DNA from: an uncultured Bacteroidales bacterium
GTDB taxonomy: Bacteria; Bacteroidota; Bacteroidia; Bacteroidales; Paludibacteraceae
DNA length: 29,732 bases
Assembly (NCBI GenBank): GCA_937901025.1
Contig: CALCGR010000087.1
Location: forward strand, 1 to 29,732
Direction of reading: 5' to 3'
Shown here: piece after piece, positions 7,955 to 15,191 of the stretch
Layout: each line of letters begins with the position of its first letter
Position numbering within the stretch: position 1 is the stretch's first letter
Translations under genes and position numbers: made by a program
The notes under the pieces: generated by a model
What the model was told of the DNA's origin: nothing
The model's input: only the letters and a program-made list of their open reading frames with translations
The model's database searches: none

Positions 7955-8275
7955 ATGTACACATTAATTGTTATCCTTTTGGTGCTCGTTGGCGTAGGTT
8001 TGTTGGTAGCGGAAATGTTCCTGCTTCCCGGTTTCGGAATAGCCGGAATATCCGGTTTCTCAGCGCTAATTGCCTCTGTCGTAGTGGCTTATCTTAAGAT
8101 GAGCCCCATGGCCGGACACATCGTCTTGGCTGCTTGTTTGCTCCTTTCCGCGTTAGCTATCTACGGTTTTTTCCGTAGTCATGCTATCGAGAAGATGGGG
8201 CTTGATACCCAAATCGACTCGAAGGTCGGATTAGCCGATCCGGGTAAAAAAATCAACGATTTGAAAGAAAAATGA
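7955..8275 (+). CDS. short NfeD-like membrane protein, apparently without the OB-fold domain
   Basis: A 106-residue protein with hydrophobic segments at about 3-22, 27-46 and 53-73. The LLPGFGIAGISG motif between the first two is characteristic of the NfeD family. NfeD proteins partner flotillin/stomatin-like proteins and usually end in a soluble OB-fold (NfeD C-terminal) domain. Here only about 32 hydrophilic residues follow the last helix, ending GKKINDLKEK, so the OB domain seems absent compared with the roughly 150-residue Bacteroides homologues I recall. The stop is followed within 26 bases by floA, leaving no room for a missing domain by frameshift. The pairing with floA supports the family call. 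Confidence 0.75.
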   Translation: MYTLIVILLVLVGVGLLVAEMFLLPGFGIAGISGFSALIASVVVAYLKMSPMAGHIVLAACLLLSALAIYGFFRSHAIEKMGLDTQIDSKVGLADPGKKINDLKEK

Positions 8276-8301
8276 AAAAATAACTTAAAAATTTAATAAT
8301 T

Positions 8302-9282
8302 ATGCAAGCGTTAGAAATTGTATTGGTGGTAATCATTGCCATCTTTGTTATCATCTTCTTCTACTATGTACCTTTTATGCTATGGATTAACGCGCAGGTA
8401 AGTGGTGTGCGCATCTCGCTCATCCAACTCTTCCTTATGCGTATCCGTAAGGTGCCCCCCACACTGATTGTCAATTGTCTTATCGAAGCACATAAAGCGG
8501 GCCTGCAAGATGTTCGTCGAGACGGACTGGAGGCTCACTACCTCGCCGGCGGCGATATCCGTCGCGTGACCCACGCCCTTGTGAGTGCAAACAAGGCCTC
8601 CATTGACCTTACTTTCCAAATGGCTACGGCTATTGACCTTGCCGGTCGTGATGTGTTTGAGGCGGTTCAGATGTCCGTCAACCCGAAGGTGATAGATACG
8701 CCTCCTGTATCGGCGGTTGCCAAGGATGGTATTCAGTTGATTGCCAAGGCTCGTGTGACGGTTCGCGCGAACATCAAACAACTGGTCGGCGGTGCGGGTG
8801 AAGACACCGTTCTTGCTCGTGTCGGCGAGGGTATTGTTTCGTCTATCGGTTCGGCGGGTAGTCATAAAGAGGTGCTCGAGAACCCCGATAGTATCTCCAA
8901 ACTGGTGCTCAATAAAGGTCTTGACTCAGGTACAGCGTTCGAGATCCTGTCTATTGATATTGCCGACATTGATGTAGGAAAGAATATTGGTGCTCAACTC
9001 CAAATGGACCAAGCGGATGCGGATAAGAACATTGCTCAAGCAAAAGCGGAAGAGCGTCGCGCCATGGCTATCGCAACCGAACAAGAGATGAAGGCGAAAG
9101 CCCAAGAGGCTCGCGCTAAAGTGATTGAGGCAGAGGCCCTCGTACCGCAAGCGATGGCGGAAGCGTTCCGTAATGGTAACTTAGGCATTATGGATTATTA
9201 TCGTATGCAGAATATGCAGGCCGATACCGCTATGCGTGAAACGATTTCGGGCAAACCCGCAGCGAAAAACCAAAAAGCATAA
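8302..9282 (+). CDS. floA: flotillin-like protein FloA (UPF0365)
   Basis: FloA is a membrane scaffold protein that organises functional membrane microdomains. The 326 residues begin with a hydrophobic membrane hairpin (about 4-32), followed by an SPFH/PHB-like domain (about 35-230) and an Ala/Glu/Lys-rich coiled-coil segment (about 238-282, with EERRAMAIATEQEMKAKAQE). The segments KVIDTPPVSAVAKDGIQL and VGEGIVSSIGS fit UPF0365 proteins, and the length matches the family (about 325-330). It sits 26 bases after its usual partner, the NfeD-like gene, and its stop overlaps the omega-amidase ATG by one base (TAATG). Confidence 0.95.
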   Translation: MQALEIVLVVIIAIFVIIFFYYVPFMLWINAQVSGVRISLIQLFLMRIRKVPPTLIVNCLIEAHKAGLQDVRRDGLEAHYLAGGDIRRVTHALVSANKASIDLTFQMATAIDLAGRDVFEAVQMSVNPKVIDTPPVSAVAKDGIQLIAKARVTVRANIKQLVGGAGEDTVLARVGEGIVSSIGSAGSHKEVLENPDSISKLVLNKGLDSGTAFEILSIDIADIDVGKNIGAQLQMDQADADKNIAQAKAEERRAMAIATEQEMKAKAQEARAKVIEAEALVPQAMAEAFRNGNLGIMDYYRMQNMQADTAMRETISGKPAAKNQKA

Positions 9283-10058
9283 TGCGCATCGCCCTCCTGC
9301 AATATACCATTCGCTGGGCCGATAAAGAGCAAAATCTACAGGCAGCTGTAGAGCATATTCGCTCTCTACAAGGGAAAGCGGATATCGCTCTGCTGCCCGA
9401 GATGTTCACTACGGGATTTGTGACCTCCCAACCAGAATTGGCGGAACCCGTTAACGGAACTACAATAACTACACTCCAACATTTGGCCGACGAGACGCAT
9501 ATCGCTATTGTTGGTTCGTTCATTTGTTGTGATCAAGGCAAACTCTATAACCGCGGTTTCTTTGTTCGCCCGACGGCCGCAGCGGTCTTTGTTGACAAAG
9601 CCCACCTCTATGCCCACGGGGGAGAAAATGCGTTTTTTGTCGCCGGACGCGACCGAACGATCATCACCTATATGGGAGTCCGTTTTCGTCTTGCAATCTG
9701 TTATGACCTTCGGTTCCCTGTTTGGTTAAGACAGGAAAAAAATAATCTTTACGACATCCTTCTCGTGACCGCTAATTGGCCTGAATGTCGTATCGCTTAT
9801 TGGGATCATCTTGTACCGGCGCGTGCTTTTGAAAACCAGTGTTATGTTGTGGCGGTGAATCCGGTGGGAGAAGACGATAAGGGACTTCATTACAATGGTC
9901 ATTCCGTAGCGTATGGAAGCCACCCGGAACCCTTAGTAACCTTTGCTGAGGACGAACAAACCACCAAGATTGTGATGTTTGATATTGATGCCCTTCACCA
10001 CTTTAGACAAGTTTTACCCCTCTACCAAGACGCAGACACCTATGAATTGGAAGATTAA
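9282..10058 (+). CDS. carbon-nitrogen hydrolase, omega-amidase (YafV/Nit2-like)
   Basis: A nitrilase-superfamily amidase of 258 residues. The Glu-Lys-Cys triad is Glu40 (LLPEMFTTGF), Lys106 (VDKAHLY) and Cys140 (AICYDLRFPVW). The PEMFTTGF and CYDLRFPVW segments and the ARAFENQCYVV region resemble E. coli YafV. Enzymes of this group hydrolyse 2-oxoglutaramate or 2-oxosuccinamate, by-products of transamination, to the 2-oxo acid and ammonia. The exact substrate is inferred from similarity. It starts one base inside the floA stop, and its last 17 bases overlap the recJ start, so it is embedded in the floA-recJ-priA run. Confidence 0.9.
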   Translation: MRIALLQYTIRWADKEQNLQAAVEHIRSLQGKADIALLPEMFTTGFVTSQPELAEPVNGTTITTLQHLADETHIAIVGSFICCDQGKLYNRGFFVRPTAAAVFVDKAHLYAHGGENAFFVAGRDRTIITYMGVRFRLAICYDLRFPVWLRQEKNNLYDILLVTANWPECRIAYWDHLVPARAFENQCYVVAVNPVGEDDKGLHYNGHSVAYGSHPEPLVTFAEDEQTTKIVMFDIDALHHFRQVLPLYQDADTYELED

Positions 10059-11778
10059 GGAATTATCCGAAGAAGAGCAACGCCTGTGTGAACAACTTTC
10101 CAAACAGTTACACATCAGTCGCTTATGTGCGCAGATGTTGGTGGATCGCGGCATCACCACTGACGAGCAGGCAAGAACCTATATCCGTCCTTCGCTCAAT
10201 CAACTTCACAATCCCTTCCTTATGCGCGATATGGATAAGGCAGTAGAGCGCCTCCATCGTGCTCTTACCACCAACGAAACTATTCTTGTTTACGGAGACT
10301 ATGATGTAGATGGAACCACCTCCGTGGCCCTCGTCTATTCGTTCCTCTCTACTCTCAATTCTACACACGCAACTCTCCACTATTACATCCCTGATCGTTA
10401 CAAGGAAGGTTATGGTATCTCCTTCCGGGGTATAGATTATGCCCAATCGATAGGGGCAACACTAATCATTGCTCTTGATTGTGGTATCAAAGCCGTGGAT
10501 AAGGTGGATTATGCTACCCAACGCGGAATAGATTTTATTATTTGCGATCACCATACCCCGGGTGCTCAACTTCCGGCCGCTGTAGCGGTATTAGATATGG
10601 AGCGCGAGGATGATCCTTATCCTTATAAATATCTATCCGGCTGCGGAGTGGGTTTTAAACTCTGCCAAGCTTATGCACAAAAATACGATTTGCAATCCGC
10701 TCTTTTGCAACCTCTGCTGCAATATTGTGCCATGTCGATTGCTTCTGATATCGTTCCGTTGACAGGCGAGAACAGACTTCTTGCTTATTTTGGCTTGCAG
10801 CAACTCAATACACATCCGTTTATCGGTCCGCAAGCACTCATCCAAACCGCATTAGGCAATAAGGCGGACGGGAGTAAACCGGTCCTCAATATCACAGATC
10901 TTATGTTTAAGATCGGCCCTCGTATCAATGCTTGTGGGCGAATGAAAACGGGGGCAGAAGCCGTTAGACTATTGCTATCCGCCGATTATGACGAGGCTTT
11001 GGCTTTGGCTCAGGCGGTGGATCAATATAACCAGGAACGCAAAGGAAAAGAGGATACCATCACCCAAGAGGCGTTGGAACAATTACAATCAAATCCGGAC
11101 AACGATTCTTTGGCCACCACGGTTGTCTATAATCCTACTTGGCATAAAGGGGTGGTCGGAATTGCCGCTTCCAAACTCATTGAAACATACTATCGTCCGA
11201 CGATTGTACTCACCGCTTCCGGTGAAGGCCTTGTTTCCGGATCAGCCCGTTCTGTTGAAGGGTTTGACTTGTATTCGGCTATCGATGCTTGTTCCGATTT
11301 GCTCACCACGTTTGGAGGCCACCTCTTTGCGGCAGGGCTGACTCTGCCAGAAGCGAATCTTCCGGAATTTAAGCAGCGTTTTGAGCAGTATGTACAATCC
11401 CATATTCTTCCCGAACAAAAACAACCGACTCTTGCCATTGAGGCGCAAATTGATTTAGCAGACATCTCTCCTCAACTAATAAAGGTCTTACATTGTCTTG
11501 AACCTTTCGGACCGGAGAATCCAAGACCTTTATTTTTGACACGCAAGATGATAAATAATCGTTATACCAAACGCTGCGGCAAAACAGGAGAACACCTTAA
11601 ACTCGATCTCACCGACCGTACGTCGGCTATCGGCGGTATCGCTTTCGGAAAAGGCGATCTGGCATTGCATATACAAAACGGGAATCCGGTAGATGTCGTA
11701 TATGAACTGACCGAAAACACCTTCAACGGGGTTACTTCTATCGAAATGATGGTCCGCGACATCCAACCCTCTGTTTAG
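10042..11778 (+). CDS. recJ: single-stranded-DNA-specific exonuclease RecJ
   Basis: RecJ degrades single-stranded DNA 5' to 3' in recombination, mismatch and base-excision repair. The 578-residue protein has the DHH-domain motifs YGDYDVDG (84-91), an isolated Asp146 (ALDCGIK) and the signature ICDHH (Asp169, His170, His171). A DHHA1 domain follows with GRMKTGAEA and a GGH motif in LLTTFGGHLFAAG, then a C-terminal OB-like region. The open frame extends upstream to 9979, but the ATG at 10042 starts the conserved MNWKIKELSEEEQ region and cuts the overlap with the amidase gene to 17 bases, so it is preferred. priA follows after nine bases. Confidence 0.95.
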   Translation: MNWKIKELSEEEQRLCEQLSKQLHISRLCAQMLVDRGITTDEQARTYIRPSLNQLHNPFLMRDMDKAVERLHRALTTNETILVYGDYDVDGTTSVALVYSFLSTLNSTHATLHYYIPDRYKEGYGISFRGIDYAQSIGATLIIALDCGIKAVDKVDYATQRGIDFIICDHHTPGAQLPAAVAVLDMEREDDPYPYKYLSGCGVGFKLCQAYAQKYDLQSALLQPLLQYCAMSIASDIVPLTGENRLLAYFGLQQLNTHPFIGPQALIQTALGNKADGSKPVLNITDLMFKIGPRINACGRMKTGAEAVRLLLSADYDEALALAQAVDQYNQERKGKEDTITQEALEQLQSNPDNDSLATTVVYNPTWHKGVVGIAASKLIETYYRPTIVLTASGEGLVSGSARSVEGFDLYSAIDACSDLLTTFGGHLFAAGLTLPEANLPEFKQRFEQYVQSHILPEQKQPTLAIEAQIDLADISPQLIKVLHCLEPFGPENPRPLFLTRKMINNRYTKRCGKTGEHLKLDLTDRTSAIGGIAFGKGDLALHIQNGNPVDVVYELTENTFNGVTSIEMMVRDIQPSV

Positions 11779-11787
11779 CAATCTTCA

Positions 11788-13797
11788 ATGCCTTCAATCA
11801 ACGTCATATTGCCTCTCGCTATTGCCGACACCTACACATATAGTGTGCCGGACGGAATGTCTATTCCTATAGCCGGTACCCGTATTCTGGTGCCGTTGGG
11901 AAAAAAAGAGTGTGTCGGCATTGTAGATAACACCCTTCCCAAAGAAGAGGAACATATTACTCTCCGCCCGATTCTTGGTCCTTTAGATGAGGTCCCGATA
12001 GTGTCGGAAGCCCAACTGAATCTTTGGCATTGGATGGCGGAGTATTATATGTGTCCGATTGGAGATGTGCTGGCTGCGGCTTTACCCGCCAAAGCGCTCG
12101 ATAAAACCTATAGTTTGACCTCGTCTCATAAGCGTATAAAACGTCCGGATTATACCCCTACAGAACCCCAACCATTAGCCGCTCTCAATGCGCCGCAGCA
12201 GTTGGCTTTACAACAGATACGCGACCAATGGCTTGGTCATGAAGTGGTGCTTTTACATGGGGTAACCTCATCCGGGAAGACGGAGATTTATACTCATCTC
12301 ATTGACGAGATGTTGCGGGCGGGAAAGAATGTGCTTTACCTCGTTCCTGAGATAGCACTTACCACCCAACTAACCTCTCGTTTGGCTGCGCATTTCGGTG
12401 GTCAATTGGTGGTGTATCATTCCCGCATTACCGATGCACAACGAATGGAGATTTATCGTTCTCTTACCCTCCCGAATGGACAACCGTCATTACTATTAGG
12501 TGCCCGCAGTGCCGTGTTCCTCCCCTTATCAAATCTTGGACTGGTTATTATTGATGAGGAACATGAGCCTTCCTATAAACAGCAAGACCCTGCTCCGCGA
12601 TATCATGCTCGTTCGGTTGCCATTATGGCGGCGCATACCGAGCACGCGAAAGTGTTGTTGGGCACCGCTACCCCGGCGGTAGAGACCTATTACAACGCCT
12701 TGCAAGGTAAGTATGGCCTGGTCACGCTTTCCGAGCGTTATCAGGGATTGGCTTTGCCTGCCATTCATCTTATTAACCTTCAGCAGCAATATCGTCGCAA
12801 AGAGATGTATGACCATTTCTCAGACCCGCTGGTGGATAAGATTCGCGAGGAGTTGGCAAAGCATAAGCAAGTGATACTTTTCCAAAATCGTCGTGGTTAT
12901 GCGCCTTTTGTTCAATGCACCCACTGTGGTCAACCCCCGCGTTGTCCTAATTGTGACGTGTCTTTAACCGTTCATCTAACTCCGCGGCAACTGGTATGTC
13001 ATTATTGTGGATATACCACTCCTCTACCCTCTACTTGTCCTGATTGCGGTGGTGAGATGAAGATGCACGGCTTTGGTACAGAGCGCATTGAGGAGGAGGC
13101 GGCTAAACTCTTTCCTCAGGCTCGAGTCGCCCGAATGGACTTAGATACTACGCGGCGTAAAGATGATTATCAACACATCATTGATTCTTTTGCGCGGCAC
13201 GAGGTAGATATATTAATTGGTACTCAAATGGTTACCAAAGGATTGCATTTTGATGATGTGTCTTTGGTGGCGGTATTGAATGCCGACCAAATGGTGGCAC
13301 AACCGGATTTTCGGTCCGCGGAACGCGCTTTCCAACTCTTAGAACAAGTGGCGGGTCGTGCCGGACGCAAGGGAACAGAAGGTCAAGTGTATATTCAAAC
13401 ATTTGATCCTGAGAATGCGGTTTATCGGCAGGTACAGCAGCATGATTATCTATCGCTTTACCACCACGAGATAAAAGAGCGTAAAGACTTTAAATATCCA
13501 CCATTCCATCGCCTTATTGAGGTTACGGTTCGACATTCCGATTCGGCTAAAACAGAGGCGGCGGCTTATGTGTTACAACAATTGCTCTCGCAGTGTTTCG
13601 GGCATCGTTGTAGTGTGGTACTTTTACCTGCAGTCCAACGGGTCAATCGATATTATATAAGGAATATACGCCTGCGCGTAGAGACGGAGGCTTCGTTTAT
13701 GTTAGCCAAACAACGGGTTATGCAGCAGATTGAATATGTCCGTTCGCTACCTAATCTCAAATCTATCCAAATACTTCTCAATGTAGATCCTCTCTGA
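11788..13797 (+). CDS. priA: primosomal protein N' (replication restart helicase PriA)
   Basis: PriA recognises stalled forks and reloads the replisome. The 669-residue protein has an N-terminal 3'-DNA-binding domain (about 1-100), Walker A GVTSSGKT (158-165), the Walker B-type DEEH box in IIDEEHEPSYKQQ, and a zinc-binding insertion with eight cysteines (CTHCGQPPRCPNC, then CHYCG and CPDCGG). C-terminal helicase motifs include GTQMVTKGLHFDDV and QVAGRAGR. It is unusually short between the N-terminal domain and the helicase core: about 33 residues separate AAALP (96-100) from LNAPQQ (133), where E. coli has about 90, including the winged-helix domain. It follows recJ by nine bases and converges on comF with four bases between stops. 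Confidence 0.96.
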   Translation: MPSINVILPLAIADTYTYSVPDGMSIPIAGTRILVPLGKKECVGIVDNTLPKEEEHITLRPILGPLDEVPIVSEAQLNLWHWMAEYYMCPIGDVLAAALPAKALDKTYSLTSSHKRIKRPDYTPTEPQPLAALNAPQQLALQQIRDQWLGHEVVLLHGVTSSGKTEIYTHLIDEMLRAGKNVLYLVPEIALTTQLTSRLAAHFGGQLVVYHSRITDAQRMEIYRSLTLPNGQPSLLLGARSAVFLPLSNLGLVIIDEEHEPSYKQQDPAPRYHARSVAIMAAHTEHAKVLLGTATPAVETYYNALQGKYGLVTLSERYQGLALPAIHLINLQQQYRRKEMYDHFSDPLVDKIREELAKHKQVILFQNRRGYAPFVQCTHCGQPPRCPNCDVSLTVHLTPRQLVCHYCGYTTPLPSTCPDCGGEMKMHGFGTERIEEEAAKLFPQARVARMDLDTTRRKDDYQHIIDSFARHEVDILIGTQMVTKGLHFDDVSLVAVLNADQMVAQPDFRSAERAFQLLEQVAGRAGRKGTEGQVYIQTFDPENAVYRQVQQHDYLSLYHHEIKERKDFKYPPFHRLIEVTVRHSDSAKTEAAAYVLQQLLSQCFGHRCSVVLLPAVQRVNRYYIRNIRLRVETEASFMLAKQRVMQQIEYVRSLPNLKSIQILLNVDPL

Positions 13798-13801
13798 TAG
13801 A

Positions 13802-14506
13802 TTAATGTGCTTTGGCGAGGATGACAATGCTGACTTGGCAGCCGCGGAAGGGGGCCATGGAGGCAATGCACGAATTGAGTGTTGAACCGGTTGTAACCAC
13901 ATCGTCCACTAACAAGATGTGTTTGCGGTACATCTCTTCCGGATGGTTGACGGCAAAGATTTGCGCTACGTTATTTTTTCGCCCGCCGTCTATTATTTTA
14001 GCTTGTTGCGGATTGTTTATCACCCGTTCGATATGGGTTGTGTCTACCGGTATATCCGTTGTTTTTCCAATCCCGGCGGCAATATATTCCGCTTGATTAT
14101 ATCCCCGTGTACGAAGACGTTTGGGGTGTAACGGAATAGGAATGATTACATCAATGCCGTCCATAAATCCTTGCTGAGCAAGTTGGATACCCAGTTCTTT
14201 TCCCAACGAATATCCGATTAAAGGGCGGCCTTTATACTTCATTTGATGGACAAGGTCTCGTACCCGTGCGTCTTTATAATGCAACCAAGCAGCTCCCCGT
14301 ACAAAATGCGGGTTCTTCATAAACTTATCTTCCGTAATATTACCCCGTGTTTGGATTTCTTCTGTTTGAGGCAAACGCCGTTTGCACTCTGCGCACACTT
14401 CCCCGTCCTCATCTACTGCCGCTTGATGGCAGAAGGGACAGATGGTTGGAAAAATAACCGACATTATTTGTCGGTAGAGAGCCGAATGTGTAGGAACTTT
14501 GACCAT
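13802..14506 (-). CDS. comF: ComF family phosphoribosyltransferase-like protein
   Basis: ComF proteins combine an N-terminal zinc finger with a phosphoribosyltransferase (PRT) fold. In Gram-positive bacteria they are needed for transformation; in Bacteroidota the role is unproven. From the ATG at 14506 it has 234 residues: a Cys4 finger (Cys23, Cys26, Cys38, Cys41; CPFC and CAEC), the IPIPLHPKRLRTRGYNQAE segment (122-140) and the PRPP-binding loop HILLVDDVVTTGSTL (196-210). The open frame reaches back to 14590, but that region contains the promoter at 14516-14546. ATGs at 14506 (nearly leaderless) and 14464 are the realistic starts. It converges on priA and diverges from rubrerythrin. Confidence 0.9.
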   Translation of the reverse strand: MVKVPTHSALYRQIMSVIFPTICPFCHQAAVDEDGEVCAECKRRLPQTEEIQTRGNITEDKFMKNPHFVRGAAWLHYKDARVRDLVHQMKYKGRPLIGYSLGKELGIQLAQQGFMDGIDVIIPIPLHPKRLRTRGYNQAEYIAAGIGKTTDIPVDTTHIERVINNPQQAKIIDGGRKNNVAQIFAVNHPEEMYRKHILLVDDVVTTGSTLNSCIASMAPFRGCQVSIVILAKAH

Positions 14507-14515
14507 TTGTGGTTG

Positions 14516-14546
14516 CAAAGATACAAAAAAATTTGCATATATCAAA
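14516..14546 (-). promoter_or_regulatory. promoter for comF, interleaved with the rubrerythrin promoter
   Basis: On the minus strand TTTG (14546-14543), a 19-base spacer and TATCTTTG (14523-14516). Its -33 box lies within the spacer of the rubrerythrin promoter, whose own -33 box lies inside this spacer. Transcription starting near 14510 would leave almost no leader before the ATG at 14506. Confidence 0.65.
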
Positions 14547-14563
14547 AAAAAGTTGTAATTTTG
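14532..14563 (+). promoter_or_regulatory. rbr: promoter for rubrerythrin
   Basis: TTTG (14532-14535), a 20-base spacer starting CATATATC followed by eight A and ending GTTG, then TAATTTTG (14556-14563). The leader to the ATG at 14623 is about 55 bases. No obvious operator palindrome for an oxidative-stress regulator is seen. Confidence 0.82.
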
Positions 14564-14622
14564 CAGCGCAAAATATTGATTAGACAACAAGATTAACTAA
14601 TAATTTTTAAAAATACACGATT

Positions 14623-15168
14623 ATGAAGAAAAAATTTGTATGCCCTATTTGCGGGTTTGTTTTTGAAGGAGAAGAGACTCCCGAGCGTTGTCCTCAATGT
14701 AAACAAGTGGTAGAATGGAAAGCCGTTGCTGCGGAAGGTATCGAGTTTGCTTGTGAGCACGTTATCGGCGTTGCTAAGAACACCGATGAGCAAATGAAAG
14801 CAGATCTGAATGCTCATTTTATGGGTGAAGCCACAGAAGTGGGTATGTATCTGGCAATGTCTCGTCAAGCCGATCGCGAAGGTTATCCGGAAGTGGCAGA
14901 AGCTTTCAAGCGTTATGCTTTTGAGGAGGCAGAACACTGCGCTAAGTTTGCTGAGTTGCTCGGCGACGTGGTTTGGGATACGAAGACCAATCTCGAAAAA
15001 CGTATGATGGCTGAAGCCGGTGCTTGCGAAGGGAAGTTGGCTATTGCTAAACGTGCCAAAGAACTGAACTTAGACGCTATTCACGACACCGTTCACGAGA
15101 TGGCCAAAGACGAAGCTCGTCACGGAAAAGGTTTTGAGGGTTTATTCAACCGTTATTTTAAGAAATAA
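14623..15168 (+). CDS. rbr: rubrerythrin with N-terminal rubredoxin domain (reverse rubrerythrin)
   Basis: Rubrerythrins reduce hydrogen peroxide to water at a diiron centre and protect anaerobes from oxidative stress. The 181-residue protein has a rubredoxin-like Cys4 site at the start (Cys7, Cys10, Cys23, Cys26; CPICG and CPQCK), then a four-helix ferritin-like domain. Diiron ligands are visible as Glu69 or Glu72, ExxH at Glu102/His105, Glu131 or Glu136, and ExxH at Glu164/His167. The rubredoxin part precedes the diiron domain, the reverse of classical rubrerythrin. It has its own strong promoter at 14532-14563, and typA follows after 23 bases with no promoter seen between, so the two may be co-transcribed. 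Confidence 0.94.
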   Translation: MKKKFVCPICGFVFEGEETPERCPQCKQVVEWKAVAAEGIEFACEHVIGVAKNTDEQMKADLNAHFMGEATEVGMYLAMSRQADREGYPEVAEAFKRYAFEEAEHCAKFAELLGDVVWDTKTNLEKRMMAEAGACEGKLAIAKRAKELNLDAIHDTVHEMAKDEARHGKGFEGLFNRYFKK

Positions 15169-15191
15169 ACAAGTCAACAGACTGTTAAACA

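Noticed and set aside
8380..8865. 161-codon open frame on the minus strand inside floA
   Set aside because: It lies wholly opposite floA, which has clear family motifs; the product is Arg/Thr/His-rich without recognisable domains and lacks its own promoter.
9979..10041. Longer N-terminus for RecJ starting at 9979
   Set aside because: It would overlap the amidase gene by 80 bases; the conserved RecJ N-terminus begins at the ATG at 10042.
14507..14590. Longer N-terminus for ComF starting at 14590
   Set aside because: The extension lies across the comF promoter boxes and reads as AT-rich promoter DNA; ComF proteins normally begin shortly before the first CxxC.
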